From: Lewinellaceae bacterium
Lineage (GTDB): Bacteria; Bacteroidota; Bacteroidia; Chitinophagales; Saprospiraceae
DNA: 64,000 bases
Assembly (NCBI GenBank): GCA_020636095.1
Contig: JACJYN010000005.1
Location: forward strand, 558,001 to 622,000
Reading direction: 5' to 3'
Shown here: positions 18,201 to 26,656 of the stretch, piece after piece
Layout: each line of letters starts with the position of its first letter
Position numbering within the stretch: the stretch's first letter is position 1
Program-made: the position numbers and the translations under genes
Notes under the pieces: model-generated
Seen by the model: the letters and a program-made list of their open reading frames with translations, nothing else
The model's database searches: none
What the model was told of the DNA's origin: nothing

Positions 18201-20359
18201 TTGATACCGTTTTTGCCGCCGGCTTTACCGTGAGCCCCGAATCACAGACTACCTATTACGCCGAGATCGGCCTCTCCAGCGGTTGCTTCAAGATCGATTC
18301 CGTGGTGATCCTGGTAGATTCCCTGCCCTATAATATGACGATCATGCCGGAGGACACCACGGTTTGCGAAGGGGCGCTCGTCCTGCTGACTTCGCCTATC
18401 TATGAGCCGTCGGACTTCCCGGAAATCGAATTCCTCTGGAACCCGGCGGACGGGCAGGAGACGCCCGATTCACTATACAATATGGTGATCCGGGCGCAAG
18501 GGGAAGAAATGACCATCTACCAACGGGTAGCTACCAGTGGGGTATGCGTGGACACCAGCTTTACCACTATTAACGTCAATCCTACTCCGGTGGTGACGAT
18601 CATGCCGAACGACACGCTCGTCTGTGTCGGAGAGGTGGTGCAACTCATTGCCACCGTTGATGAAAATACGACTGAATATGAGTGGACCGGCGGTGGAGAA
18701 TCCCTCAGCTGTACCGACTGCCTGAATCCGGTGGCCAGCCCGGGGGGGACGACCATGTATACGTTAGAAGCTAAGAATGAGGACTGCCCGGCTACAGCCA
18801 GCGCTACGGTTCAGGTGCTGGAACCGCCCACCATTCTGCTCAATACCCAAACGGTAGTCTGCCTGGGCGAGAGCCTGCAGCTCAACCTGGCCTTCGATGA
18901 AAATACAACCTATACCTGGACCGCTACCGACCCGAACTTTGGTACCGTAGTAGACCCGCAGTTGGTGGTGACTCCCGACGAAACCACCACGTACTTCCTC
19001 ACGGCAGATAATATGGCCTGTGACCCCGTATCTGTGCAGATCACTATTGAAGTAGTCCCTCCTCCGGTATTGACGGCAGAGATTTCCACCCCGGTCATTT
19101 GCGAAGGGGAGACAGTTACCCTTACGGCTCAGGTGGAAAACAGCCTGCCGGGAGATACCTTTACCTGGACAGACAGTAATGGCGCTGAAGTAGGTTCCGG
19201 GGAGCAGGCCACCGATGACCCTGATACCAGCACGGATTATACGATCACTTATATTAGCAGTATCGGGTGTGGCACCCGCACCGAAACCGTGAGTGTCGAG
19301 GTGCTGCCCGCGCCGGTCGCCAATCCGATCGGCGATGCAGTTATCTGCCTGGGAGATGCGATCCAGCTGAGTTCCGGTTCAGACCCCAGTACGATCTATG
19401 AGTGGACTTCGACGGACCCCAGTTTCACGGATTTCAACAATCCCGAACCGGTGGTCAGCCCCACTCAAACCACTACCTATACCCTGGTGGCCGAAAACGG
19501 TGTCTGCCCGGCCATCCAGGCAGAGATCACCATCGAAGTGGTCGGAGAGGTGATGCTTTCCATCGATGTATCGGATGATGAGCTTTGCTTCGGCGAAGAA
19601 GCCACTCTGACAGCGGTAGCTGTTGGCGGTTCCTCCGGCGATCTTTTCTCCTGGGAAGGCAGTGACGGCAGTACTTTTAGTGGCAACCCCATTACGGTGT
19701 CTCCTCTGGGACTGACCGAGTACACCCTGACGTACCAGGACGGCGCCGGCTGCCAAACCCTGGTTCAAACCGTTAGCGTTGATGTGGAAGGAGAAGTGGC
19801 GTTGGATGGGATTAGCATTGAGGCGGATTCCGCCGGTGGCTACTTCATCGGTGACCAGATCTTCCTGACGGCCAATTACACCACCGATCTGCCCGGCCCG
19901 CTGACTTTCAGCTGGACCAGAAACGACTCGCTGATCGATTCGGGGCAGGGCCTGGAATCCATAGGAGAAACCCTATTGATATCGGGAGAGAATATCTACG
20001 AGCTGGCCATAACCACACCCAACGGTTGTGTATACACCGCCAGTATAAATATAACCGTGGAAGAACCGAGGGTACTGGTGCCCAATGCCTTTACGCCCAA
20101 CGGGGATACGCACAACGACTTCTTCTATGTCGTTTCGGAAGGCAATCCGGAAAACCTGGCCATTACGGAGTTCAAGGTGTTCAACCGCTGGGGGCAACTG
20201 GTTTATGATAATGAAAATCCGGGCCTTGGCTGGGATGGAACCTTCAACAATAAACCGCAACCCTCGGAGGTGTACTTCTATATGATTTCCGTTGAGCTGG
20301 CCAACGGCGATCCGCACTCGGAGTCTCCCTTCCGGGGTGATGTGACGTTGTTGCGGTAA
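15260..20359 (+). CDS. Giant T9SS surface protein with CUB-like and many Ig/PKD-like repeats
   Basis: 1699-residue exported protein. A signal peptide (LLSLFLLFLTSTLAG) is followed by a domain starting NDNCGGAIDLG, a second one near ACDGTSFGNAIPI and a third near GCINPDGLPSTF, each ending in a cysteine-bearing strand, as in Bacteroidota pre-peptidase or carbohydrate-binding-like modules. Residues about 180-290 read as a CUB-like domain (CFGTLYDNGGPDNDYTANQN...FELTWLC). From about residue 615 onward there are roughly a dozen Ig/PKD-like repeats, each marked by a pattern like CxGExVxL...YxWT...TTTYTL. The C-terminus (VLVPNAFTPNGDTHNDFF, FNRWGQLVYDN, GWDGTFNNKPQPSEVYFY) is the gliding-motility-associated type B sorting domain. 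An adhesin or matrix protein is the natural reading; no catalytic site is visible. Confidence 0.92.
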   Translation: MRIPLLSLFLLFLTSTLAGQAPTNDNCGGAIDLGVLPMDCSGEIYTNVNATASSPGAGNIPACFNGGNVNRDVYFTFTTNDTLIDVSILLQGTEMGANGPITNPQVAIYRGDCVGGLAFLGFCLSAPSGSNQLQLDVLGLTPNTTYYLLLNDYSATASPNSGDFTLCVEEYVPAISIGDEPSSSSCFGTLYDNGGPDNDYTANQNLTFVIEPAEFHQCIELSMVDFQLENGPDRINFYAGNGTNGPLIASVTGFSNGQPFVIQSDAQAVTVQFITSGFVQQAGFELTWLCSPLACDGTSFGNAIPISGLPFNQTGFTTCNDASNFAETPCNQAPFLNGPEVVFAYESSGDYCANVMVTGATPNTGIAILNGLPGAPGTQCLAQSANGMATAVDFQDAGTYYIVVANALGCTGFGLSITEAACSLNPSLQGSLCNPLNGCINPDGLPSTFIFNQGFEDISFTPGVNDGCWVNTGAAQPNYYWFTIEAQADGPFGFIVQAANPGEDSDIDFNVWGPFTREEACEDPLGVQDFIENNQPIRSSWAGGADPTGLALVNANGDPVTDPYDCEPAPGANGDDFASVIMAQEGEIYVVLINDWGNDIASGAISVDWNPSDPPVLGSITTSLVQMDTAICAGESVQLLLDTPVDDITWLGDTESLSCTDCPDPVATPAVTSTYTAIIQAVCYIDTVEVTVEVYAVDAGPDVIVCRNEEIQIVAGSDFVFADYLWTAPAGVTLSCTDCPAPFVTADAAGTYELSVILNGIGCTLGDQMILTVLDGDAPDYNISEDQQICIGESTNIGGAPVQSVTYSWTSSPPGFSANVANPQVTPDTTTTYYLEAIGPDCPVASIDSVRVEVFLPPLLNITGDTAVCQEEPVVLGNMQVESGVTYTWTGPATIEDASDPNSIAFPDNNGTYTLTAVRGACTVVESFDVTITPIAIEILDANQAPIPDTVRICRGEEVVLNTSIIPSDSIPLWTSTQPGFDTVFAAGFTVSPESQTTYYAEIGLSSGCFKIDSVVILVDSLPYNMTIMPEDTTVCEGALVLLTSPIYEPSDFPEIEFLWNPADGQETPDSLYNMVIRAQGEEMTIYQRVATSGVCVDTSFTTINVNPTPVVTIMPNDTLVCVGEVVQLIATVDENTTEYEWTGGGESLSCTDCLNPVASPGGTTMYTLEAKNEDCPATASATVQVLEPPTILLNTQTVVCLGESLQLNLAFDENTTYTWTATDPNFGTVVDPQLVVTPDETTTYFLTADNMACDPVSVQITIEVVPPPVLTAEISTPVICEGETVTLTAQVENSLPGDTFTWTDSNGAEVGSGEQATDDPDTSTDYTITYISSIGCGTRTETVSVEVLPAPVANPIGDAVICLGDAIQLSSGSDPSTIYEWTSTDPSFTDFNNPEPVVSPTQTTTYTLVAENGVCPAIQAEITIEVVGEVMLSIDVSDDELCFGEEATLTAVAVGGSSGDLFSWEGSDGSTFSGNPITVSPLGLTEYTLTYQDGAGCQTLVQTVSVDVEGEVALDGISIEADSAGGYFIGDQIFLTANYTTDLPGPLTFSWTRNDSLIDSGQGLESIGETLLISGENIYELAITTPNGCVYTASINITVEEPRVLVPNAFTPNGDTHNDFFYVVSEGNPENLAITEFKVFNRWGQLVYDNENPGLGWDGTFNNKPQPSEVYFYMISVELANGDPHSESPFRGDVTLLR

Positions 20360-20364
20360 AGCAA

Positions 20365-20480
20365 AGTGGGAAGTGGGAAAGCGGAAGTCGGAAACCAGAT
20401 GGTTCTCCTCCGCCTTCCCACTTCCCACTTCCCACTTCCGACTTCCCACTTCCCACTTCCCACTTCCGACTTCCGACTTC
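20365..20480. repeat. Inverted and tandem 7-bp repeats (CTTCCCA/CTTCCGA)
   Basis: A right arm of about nine 7-bp units (20413-20480) is complementary to shorter units at 20365-20393, forming a long imperfect hairpin between the surface-protein gene and the next gene. It may terminate transcription of the long upstream gene. Confidence 0.75.
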
Positions 20481-20484
20481 AAAT

Positions 20485-20895
20485 ATGTCCATACTATTCA
20501 AAGCCCATCTCTTTCTAGCCTTATATCTGACAGGCCTTATCTGGTTTGTGCAGGTGGTGCATTACCCTCTGATGGGAAAGGTGGGAAAAGCGTATTTCGT
20601 GGCTTACGAAAATGCTCATACCCGCCTGACGTCCTGGGTTACGGCGCCGCCTATGCTGCTGGAACTGGGCACCGGCGCCACTCTTTTATACCTGAATCCC
20701 GGTTTGGCGCTTTTCCAGGTTAATTTGATCGCCATCGTGCTGATCTGGGCGTCCACTTTTTTCATACAGGTGCCCCTGCACGGCCGGCTGAGTGAAGCCT
20801 TTAGCGAGGCTGCCCACCGGAAGCTGGTTCAGAGTAACTGGATCCGGACGGTGTTGTGGACGGGAAAAGGGGGGCTGTTGCTGTGGTACGGGTGA
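20485..20895 (+). CDS. Uncharacterised small integral membrane protein
   Basis: 136 residues with about four helices (HLFLALYLTGLIWFVQVVHY, WVTAPPMLLELGTGATLLYL, VNLIAIVLIWASTFFIQVP and a C-terminal one). The conserved HYPLM after helix 1, TRLTSWVTAPPMLLE, QVPLH and NWIRTVLWTGKG pattern marks a conserved membrane family of unknown function found in several phyla. Its stop is only 9 bp from the convergent xseB stop. Confidence 0.7.
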   Translation: MSILFKAHLFLALYLTGLIWFVQVVHYPLMGKVGKAYFVAYENAHTRLTSWVTAPPMLLELGTGATLLYLNPGLALFQVNLIAIVLIWASTFFIQVPLHGRLSEAFSEAAHRKLVQSNWIRTVLWTGKGGLLLWYG

Positions 20896-20904
20896 GCGGA
20901 TGCT

Positions 20905-21084
20905 TCATTCAAACAAACCCTCCAGGTTCTCCTCTGTAGTGCGCAGTTTCTCCCGGCAGTAGGCGATGAGCTCGGCCGCCCGTTGCACCTTTTCCGACAG
21001 TTCGTCTACACTAACCGCATCTTCCTGCAGTTGGGTGACGATCTGCTGAAGTTCCTGCAGGGCTTCTTCGTAGGATGGGTTCAT
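20905..21084 (-). CDS. xseB: Exodeoxyribonuclease VII small subunit
   Basis: 59-residue XseB, found by translating the minus strand: begins MNPSYEEALQELQQIVTQLQ, continues VSVDELSEKVQRAAELI and YCREKL, and ends ENLEGLFE. The helix-rich layout with the SYEEAL..L..IV..LE pattern is the family signature, and the length is typical. It sits 136 bp downstream of xseA on the same strand; the two subunits form ExoVII, which degrades single-stranded DNA from both ends. The gap to xseA contains an AGGTT/AGGCT-type repeat. Confidence 0.92.
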   Translation of the reverse strand: MNPSYEEALQELQQIVTQLQEDAVSVDELSEKVQRAAELIAYCREKLRTTEENLEGLFE

Positions 21085-21121
21085 ATTCGTTTTTTTAGGT
21101 TATTATGGGATATCTAACTTT

Positions 21122-21169
21122 TGAGGTTGAGGTTGAAGTTTGAGGTTAAGGCTAAGGCTAAGGTTAAGA
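21122..21169. repeat. Short 6-bp tandem repeat (GAGGTT/AAGGCT type)
   Basis: Imperfect hexamer repeats (GAGGTT, then AAGGCT/AAGGTT) fill most of the xseA-xseB gap. Purine-rich on the plus strand. No other signal is visible in this gap. Confidence 0.6.
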
Positions 21170-21220
21170 CAGTATGAAGCTTGTTGAAAGCAACGCGTCC
21201 AGGCCCCGCCTCACGTTAAA

Positions 21221-22456
21221 TTAATCCTCTTTCACAACAGCATTCACCTCACCATCCTCAAAATGGGTGGTTATTTTGTCCCCTGCCTTCAGATCCTGAG
21301 CGGAGCGGACCGCTTTTCCTTCTTTCAGCGTAATACTAAACCCCCGCTTCAGCGTCGCTTCCGGGCTGAGCAATTGATTGAGCTGTTCGAATTGTTCCAG
21401 CCGTTGTTTTTCCAGGCGGAGGCGTTGCCGGGCCAGGCGGGGGAGCTCTCCGGCCATTCGGTTGACCGTTTCCTCTTGCCGGCTGAGCAATTGCTTTGAC
21501 GCAAATTGCAGCACCTGTTCCTGGCGTTCCAGGAGTATAGCGGCTGCCCTGGTTTTGTGTCCGGCCAACAGCCGCAACTGTTGCCCCAATTGATGGAGGC
21601 TACCTTCGAATTCCCTATTGCGGTGGACAATGAAATCGGCCGCCGCCGTCGGCGTTTTCAGAGCCGTGTGGGCTACCTTGTCGAGCAAGGCCTCATCTAC
21701 ATCATGGCCGATCCCGGTAAGGACCGGCAGGGTCGATCCTGCTACGGCTTTGCACAATTCATAACTATCGAAGGCGGCCAGGTCGAGTTTGGCGCCGCCG
21801 CCGCGAATGATGGCGGCGCAGTCGAAATGGGCGCGCCGGCGTTCTACTTTTCTGAGTTGTTGTATTACCTCCTCTTCCGTCTGGCTACCCTGCATGGCGG
21901 CGGGATACAAGCGGCAGTTGAACCGGTAGCCATAAGCGTTTTCCTGCAACTGCTGGAGGAAGTCCTGCAGCCCGGCCGCTTTTTCGGAGCTGATGACGGC
22001 AATGCGCTTTACCGCTACCGGCAGCGGATGCCGCCGCCGGTTTCTGCCGATGAGCTGTTCGGCTTCCAGGCGCTCCATGATCTGGCGGCGGCGCAATTCC
22101 AACTGCCCCAAAGTATAGGCCGGGTCGATGTCTTCCACGATGAGCTTCAGGCCGTAGCGCTCGTGGAAATCGACTTTCACCAGGAGCAGGGCTTCGATGC
22201 CATCCTGCAGCAGGCCATCGAGGGTGCGGCCCAATTTTCGGCGCAGTTTGCGCAGGCTGGCTTGCCAGATGACCCCTTCCGCCTGGGCGACGACCTGATC
22301 GCTGTCGCTGTCTTTCTGCACCAGGCTGAGGAAGCAGTGGCCTCTGGCTTCATTGGCCTGGGCAATCTCACAACTTACCCATACCGGATCGGACAGGTTG
22401 AGGGCGATGATGCGCCGGATGTATTCGTTGATCTCGTAGAGGGTGTGTTTTTCCAA
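21221..22456 (-). CDS. xseA: Exodeoxyribonuclease VII large subunit
   Basis: 411-residue XseA. The N-terminal OB-fold region opens with YEINEYIRRII and WVSCEIAQANEARGHCFLSL. The catalytic domain follows with RIAVISSEKAAGLQDFL, CAAIIRGGGAKLDLAAFDSY and the conserved TGIGHDVDEALLDKVAHTALKTPTAAADF; then a coiled-coil arm and the C-terminal LKRGFSITLKEGKAV segment. The first codon at 22456 is TTG; no in-frame ATG precedes it and the OB fold starts within a few residues, so TTG is the probable start. Operon with xseB. Confidence 0.95.
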   Translation of the reverse strand: MEKHTLYEINEYIRRIIALNLSDPVWVSCEIAQANEARGHCFLSLVQKDSDSDQVVAQAEGVIWQASLRKLRRKLGRTLDGLLQDGIEALLLVKVDFHERYGLKLIVEDIDPAYTLGQLELRRRQIMERLEAEQLIGRNRRRHPLPVAVKRIAVISSEKAAGLQDFLQQLQENAYGYRFNCRLYPAAMQGSQTEEEVIQQLRKVERRRAHFDCAAIIRGGGAKLDLAAFDSYELCKAVAGSTLPVLTGIGHDVDEALLDKVAHTALKTPTAAADFIVHRNREFEGSLHQLGQQLRLLAGHKTRAAAILLERQEQVLQFASKQLLSRQEETVNRMAGELPRLARQRLRLEKQRLEQFEQLNQLLSPEATLKRGFSITLKEGKAVRSAQDLKAGDKITTHFEDGEVNAVVKED

Positions 22457-22544
22457 TGGATAATTTTTGCTCGGGTAAAGGTAAGGCCTTGGAGGAAAAT
22501 AAGTGTTTCAAATTTGGGTGAGGATTTTTTCTTTCAGGCGAGGC

Positions 22545-22585
22545 GGTCAATCAGGAGCATAGCCGAGCTACGTGACTGATTGACC
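22545..22585. repeat. Palindrome with TAGC...GCTA core
   Basis: Perfect 10-bp arms (GGTCAATCAG at 22545, complement at 22576-22585) enclose a nested inverted repeat GCATAGC-CGA-GCTACGT. The same TAGC..GCTA core recurs in the elements at 36652, 47719 and 47883. Lies upstream of xseA. Confidence 0.6.
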
Positions 22586-22642
22586 AACGAAGCATGAGAG
22601 GAAAAAGGCCGGCCAAAATGTAATAGTTATTTTCTTCTAAGG

Positions 22643-22842
22643 CCTAATTCTACTTTGTTAGTTTAAATTATTTTCCAATATGAACCCCATTGTCCGGCTG
22701 GATTGCCAAAGCGGCTGGCCCCCAAATATACCCCTCTGGAGAGCCTGCTCCGAAGCATTTCGGAGGGTCGACCGCAGGGAGGGGGAGGAAAATCGGAGAC
22801 ATTACATCTCATTTTTTTTAAGTTAACAAAGTAGAACTAAGG
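22643..22842. repeat. 200-bp MITE-like element holding one copy of an 86-bp dispersed repeat
   Basis: Bounded by imperfect inverted repeats of about 22 bp (22643-22664 / 22820-22842) sharing the core TTCTACTTTGTTA. Positions 22660-22745 are about 80% identical to 59788-59873. The rest of the 587-bp gap between ftsH and xseA (22457-23043) shows only the TAGC palindrome and no gene. Confidence 0.7.
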
Positions 22843-23043
22843 GGTAGGGGGGATGCGGGGTAAAAAATGAGGAGTATTTTGATCCCGGAAAAAAGGAACG
22901 TTTGCAGGCCGATTGTTGAATTTTGGACAAGCTCTAAGCCAGGGAGTGTTCAATGTTCTTTGTCCGCAGTTCAATGTAACCTTTGTTTCCGGCGCAACTT
23001 CGAACCTTAAACACAGAACTTTGAACAGTCCCTTAAGCCATCC

Positions 23044-25038
23044 TCACTCCCCATCCCCCTCATCAACCACGCCACTCTCTTCGCTGTCACTTTCCACCTC
23101 ATACGGCCGCTTGCCAAACACCTCCACCAGGTCCTTCTTAAAGACGACTTCCTTTTTCAGCAGCAGCTTCGCCAGTTTTTCCAACTCCTCCCGGTGGTCC
23201 TGTAGCACCTTTTTGGTCTTGTCGTAGGCGAATTCGATCAGATTATGCACCTCCTGGTCGATTATCTGGGCGGTGGCTTCGCTGTAGGGCTTCTGGAGGG
23301 ACTGCTCGTACTGGCCGGTACTGTCGTAGTAGCTGATATTGCCCAGTTTTTCATTCAAGCCGTAATAAGCCACCATGGTGTAGGCTTGTTTCGTTACCTT
23401 TTCCAGGTCATCCAGCGCGCCGGAAGACACTTTACCAAAGACCACTTCCTCCGATGCCCGCCCACCCAGGGCGGCGCACAGGCGGTCCACCAGTTGGTCC
23501 TTATTGTAGATCACGTTTTCCTGAGGCAGGTACCAGGCGGCGCCCAGGGAGCGCCCGCGGGGAACGATGGAGACCTTCAGCAGGGTATCGGCGTGTTCCA
23601 GATACCAGCTGGCGGTAGCGTGCCCGGCTTCGTGGTAGGCGATGATCTTTTTCTCTTTTTCTGAGATGATCTTACTTTTCTTTTCCAACCCGCCGATCAC
23701 CCGGTCGGTAGCATCGTAGAAATCAGCCATCCCGACGGCGTCCTTGTTTCGGCGGGCGGCAATCAGGGCGGCCTCGTTGCACACATTGGCTATATCGGCG
23801 CCCGAGAAGCCAGGCGTCTGGCTGGCGAGGGTATCCAGGTCGAGATCTTCCGACAGCTTAAGGGGTTTGGTATGCACTTTGAAGATGGCCAGCCGTTCTA
23901 TTTTGGTCGGCAACTCCAGGTAAATCTGCCGGTCGAAGCGGCCGGGGCGCAGCAGGGCGCGGTCGAGCACGTCTCCCCGGTTGGTAGCCGCCAGGACGAT
24001 GACGCCGGTGTTGGTGCCGAAGCCGTCCATCTCCGTTAGGATTTGGTTGAGGGTGTTTTCTCTTTCATCATTGGATTGAAGGGAAACGGCTTTTCCCCGC
24101 GACCGGCCTACAGCGTCGATCTCATCGATAAAGATGATGCTTGGAGAATTTTTCTTGGCCTTGGTAAATAGGTCGCGCACCCGCGAGGCGCCTACCCCTA
24201 CAAACATTTCCACAAATTCAGAACCGGAAATAGAGTAAAAGGGAACGCCTGCCTCACCGGCCACCGCCCGGGCCAGCAGGGTCTTGCCCGTTCCGGGAGG
24301 GCCGACCAGCAAAACCCCTTTCGGAATCTTGGCGCCCAGCCGGGTATAACGGGAGGGGTTTTTAAGAAAGTCGACGACTTCCTTCACTTCCACTTTTACC
24401 TCCTCCAGGCCGGCAACGTCGTCGAAGGTGACGTCGCTTTGCCCCTTTTCAAAGAGCTTGGCTTTGGATTTGCCCATATCGAAGATATTGCCCCCTCCAC
24501 CGACTCCCCCTCCGCCGGGGCGCATGCGGCGCAGGATAAACAGCCAGATGCCGATGATGATGGCAAAGGGAAGTATCCAGGAAAGGATACCGCCCCACCA
24601 ATTGGTGCGGTTTTCATAATTGATGTTGATCCGATTTTCGGGGGGAATGTCTTTTTGTGCTTCTTCCAGGCTCCGCTCGAATGTTTCGATGGAACCGATA
24701 TTGAGGGTGTATTGAGGCCCGGCACTGCTGGAATCGATATCGCTATACCTACCCTTACCCAGTTTTTCCTTTTTGATAAATACTTCAGCAATTTCTTTGT
24801 TGACCACCGTGATTTTAGCAACATCCTGATTGGCCAGCATCTGTTGCCTGAATTCCGTCCAGGAGATTTCTTTCGTCTCACTGCTGTTGAAATAAAAGAA
24901 AGCCTGGGCAAGCAGGAGGGCGAACAGGATGTAGATGATCCACGAGTTGGAGGTGAAACTCCCCCTGGGCTCCTCACCATCCGGCCCGGAGGGCCGCCTT
25001 CCATTCTCAGAAGGCTTATTTTTATCATATTGTGCCAT
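23044..25038 (-). CDS. ftsH: ATP-dependent zinc metalloprotease FtsH
   Basis: Membrane-bound AAA+ protease for quality control of membrane and short-lived cytosolic proteins. 664 residues. Two membrane helices (WIIYILFALLLAQAFFYF and GGILSWILPFAIIIGIWLF) flank a periplasmic domain. The AAA module has Walker A GPPGTGKTLLARAVAG near residue 248, Walker B SIIFIDEIDAVG, the SRH block (ATNRGDVLDRALLRPGRFDR), and the zinc site HEAGH near residue 468 with a distal acidic residue in the LDDLEKVTKQAY region. A GGGGVGGGGN linker precedes the AAA domain. The C-terminus is acidic. In many Bacteroidota rsfS precedes ftsH; here the upstream gene is unrelated. Confidence 0.97.
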   Translation of the reverse strand: MAQYDKNKPSENGRRPSGPDGEEPRGSFTSNSWIIYILFALLLAQAFFYFNSSETKEISWTEFRQQMLANQDVAKITVVNKEIAEVFIKKEKLGKGRYSDIDSSSAGPQYTLNIGSIETFERSLEEAQKDIPPENRININYENRTNWWGGILSWILPFAIIIGIWLFILRRMRPGGGGVGGGGNIFDMGKSKAKLFEKGQSDVTFDDVAGLEEVKVEVKEVVDFLKNPSRYTRLGAKIPKGVLLVGPPGTGKTLLARAVAGEAGVPFYSISGSEFVEMFVGVGASRVRDLFTKAKKNSPSIIFIDEIDAVGRSRGKAVSLQSNDERENTLNQILTEMDGFGTNTGVIVLAATNRGDVLDRALLRPGRFDRQIYLELPTKIERLAIFKVHTKPLKLSEDLDLDTLASQTPGFSGADIANVCNEAALIAARRNKDAVGMADFYDATDRVIGGLEKKSKIISEKEKKIIAYHEAGHATASWYLEHADTLLKVSIVPRGRSLGAAWYLPQENVIYNKDQLVDRLCAALGGRASEEVVFGKVSSGALDDLEKVTKQAYTMVAYYGLNEKLGNISYYDSTGQYEQSLQKPYSEATAQIIDQEVHNLIEFAYDKTKKVLQDHREELEKLAKLLLKKEVVFKKDLVEVFGKRPYEVESDSEESGVVDEGDGE

Positions 25039-25125
25039 AGGCGCCGGTTAATTGTAAAAGGATAGAATCTCGAAACGCTCTAATAATAAAAACCCGTAGC
25101 GGGCAGCGATGTTCGGAAGGGAAGC

Positions 25126-25479
25126 TTACACGATGTCATCCTCTTCCTTCCCGATCAGCCGGTGGATGGCGTCAAAGCTACGGGCAACCTCCTGCACCTG
25201 TGCCTTGGCCTCTTCTCTTTCCCGATGCTGTTTGTACATGCGTATGCCACTGGCGCCCAGTGCGCCCCAAAGCCCTCCACGTTTGCCGCTGTATTCAATT
25301 TCGGGCATATTCCTGGCCAGTTGCCGAATGCGGTAACCACCAAAATTGTCGAGCACCCAAAGGCGCAAGTCTCCGGCAAACTGCGTGAAAATTTGCAGGT
25401 CAACTTCAAAGTTGTCGCCCTCTATGACCCGCCGGGCCAGGGCCTGGAGGTCGTGGAAGGGTTGGTCCAGATTTGCCAT
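25126..25479 (-). CDS. Conserved hypothetical protein
   Basis: 117 residues, not recognised. No signal peptide or membrane helix. The central part (DLQIFTQFAGDLRLWVLDNFGGYRIRQLARNMPEIEY) looks globular with mixed helix and strand; a glycine-rich segment (GKRGGLWGALGASGIRMY) and a charged helical end (HREREEAKAQVQEVARSFDAIHRL) follow. It lies 87 bp upstream of ftsH on the same strand and may be cotranscribed with it. Confidence 0.65.
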   Translation of the reverse strand: MANLDQPFHDLQALARRVIEGDNFEVDLQIFTQFAGDLRLWVLDNFGGYRIRQLARNMPEIEYSGKRGGLWGALGASGIRMYKQHREREEAKAQVQEVARSFDAIHRLIGKEEDDIV

Positions 25480-25572
25480 GGTATCTCTTATTCATTTCTC
25501 TGACAAAAGCGTGTGTTCAAGATAAGGAATTTTACATTTGATTTCAGTTGTTTCGAGGCGTACTACGTGATT

Positions 25573-26472
25573 TTACCTAACATTCAACCACTTCATAAAA
25601 GCCGCCCTCACCTCTCCCTCCCGAAAAAACCAGCTGGCCACATCCAGGTGAGAGCCTTCCGGCAGGGGCACAAACCGGGTTTCCGCTGCATTGACGGCCT
25701 TCATCCGCCCGGCAAATTCCCGGACGCCTTCGAACTCCACCATGCCGTCTTTCGCACCATGGATGATCAGAGTGGGTATATTGAGTGGCTTATCCAGATA
25801 ACAATAGGGGCTGGCCTGCCGGAACATAGGCTGATCCCTCGGCCCGGCAAAATTGCGAAGCATAAAGGTATCCTCCATTTTTTCAAGATGCAGGGGGGCG
25901 CCCAGGAGAAAGAGCCCCCGGAACCAATCGGGAGCTATTCCGGCTTTGTTCAGTTCCTCCTGGTTGAGCGCCGCCAGCGCCGCCATATTGCCTCCTGCCG
26001 ACATGCCGCCGATGATGGCTTTTTTTTCACCCAGGCCTCTTTGTGCGATCCCCTCCCTGGCTTTTAGCAGGATATCGGTGAGGTCTTCCCGCATAAACCG
26101 GTAGTTGTAGTGGAGCGCTCGCCGGTAGGAAGGCAGGAGTACGATAAACCCCAACCGGGTGAGCTGTTGAGCGTGGGCCCGAAATTGCTCCGGAGCGCCA
26201 AATTGCCAGCCTCCACCGTGGAAATAGAAAATCACGGCGGGTTTCAGTGGGATGTCTTTTCGGGGGACGCACAAGAGCATGTATTGCCGGGGGTGGGCGC
26301 CGTAAGTAATGCGCTCCTCCCGGAAGTCTCTTCGGGGGCTGAAAACGATGTGAAACCAGAATGGGGGCAGGCGCAATAGTTCGTGGAACAGGTTGCCTTT
26401 TGGCAGAACCAGCCGTAGGAAGCCATACAGCAGGGCAAAACTGAACAACGCGAATGAGAGGGTAGAAAGCAT
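25573..26472 (-). CDS. Alpha/beta-hydrolase, HSL-like esterase
   Basis: 299-residue serine esterase/lipase of the alpha/beta-hydrolase fold-3 type. After an N-terminal hydrophobic anchor (LSFALFSFALLYGFLRLVL) the oxyanion-hole motif is FYFHGGGWQFG near residue 84, the nucleophile elbow is GGMSAGGNMAALAAL near residue 155 with Ser in GMSAG, the acid is in LIIHGAKDGMVEFEGV and the histidine in LPEGSHLDVASWF. Probably inner-membrane or periplasm-anchored. Substrate unknown. The leader region carries a terminator-like hairpin (26554-26585). Confidence 0.88.
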   Translation of the reverse strand: MLSTLSFALFSFALLYGFLRLVLPKGNLFHELLRLPPFWFHIVFSPRRDFREERITYGAHPRQYMLLCVPRKDIPLKPAVIFYFHGGGWQFGAPEQFRAHAQQLTRLGFIVLLPSYRRALHYNYRFMREDLTDILLKAREGIAQRGLGEKKAIIGGMSAGGNMAALAALNQEELNKAGIAPDWFRGLFLLGAPLHLEKMEDTFMLRNFAGPRDQPMFRQASPYCYLDKPLNIPTLIIHGAKDGMVEFEGVREFAGRMKAVNAAETRFVPLPEGSHLDVASWFFREGEVRAAFMKWLNVR

Positions 26473-26543
26473 AGGCTGCAGGCTTGGCTTGGATTAGGCC
26501 TTGACAAGTTTACCCAATGCATGGCTCATAGAAAACTAATCAA

Positions 26544-26585
26544 GCCTTAAAAAAATTGCATGCGTGTAGAACACGGCATGCAATT
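26544..26585 (-). terminator. Intrinsic terminator with no gene in front of it
   Basis: On the minus strand a 10-bp stem (AATTGCATGC paired with GCATGCAATT, 26554-26563 and 26576-26585) extended by GTGT/ACAC with a 3-base loop is followed by a run of seven T. It lies 72 bp before the esterase start. No coding gene ends here: the next minus-strand gene begins over 3 kb away. It could be a leader attenuator or the end of a short RNA. Confidence 0.55.
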
Positions 26586-26656
26586 CACAAACTATTTTAA
26601 CTAAAACCTATTACGGGGTAGTAACGGATAAGAGGAGAAATTGTTTGCCTGCTTGT

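Noticed and set aside
21506..22579. 357-codon plus-strand frame
   Set aside because: It is antisense to xseA, which is complete and motif-rich.
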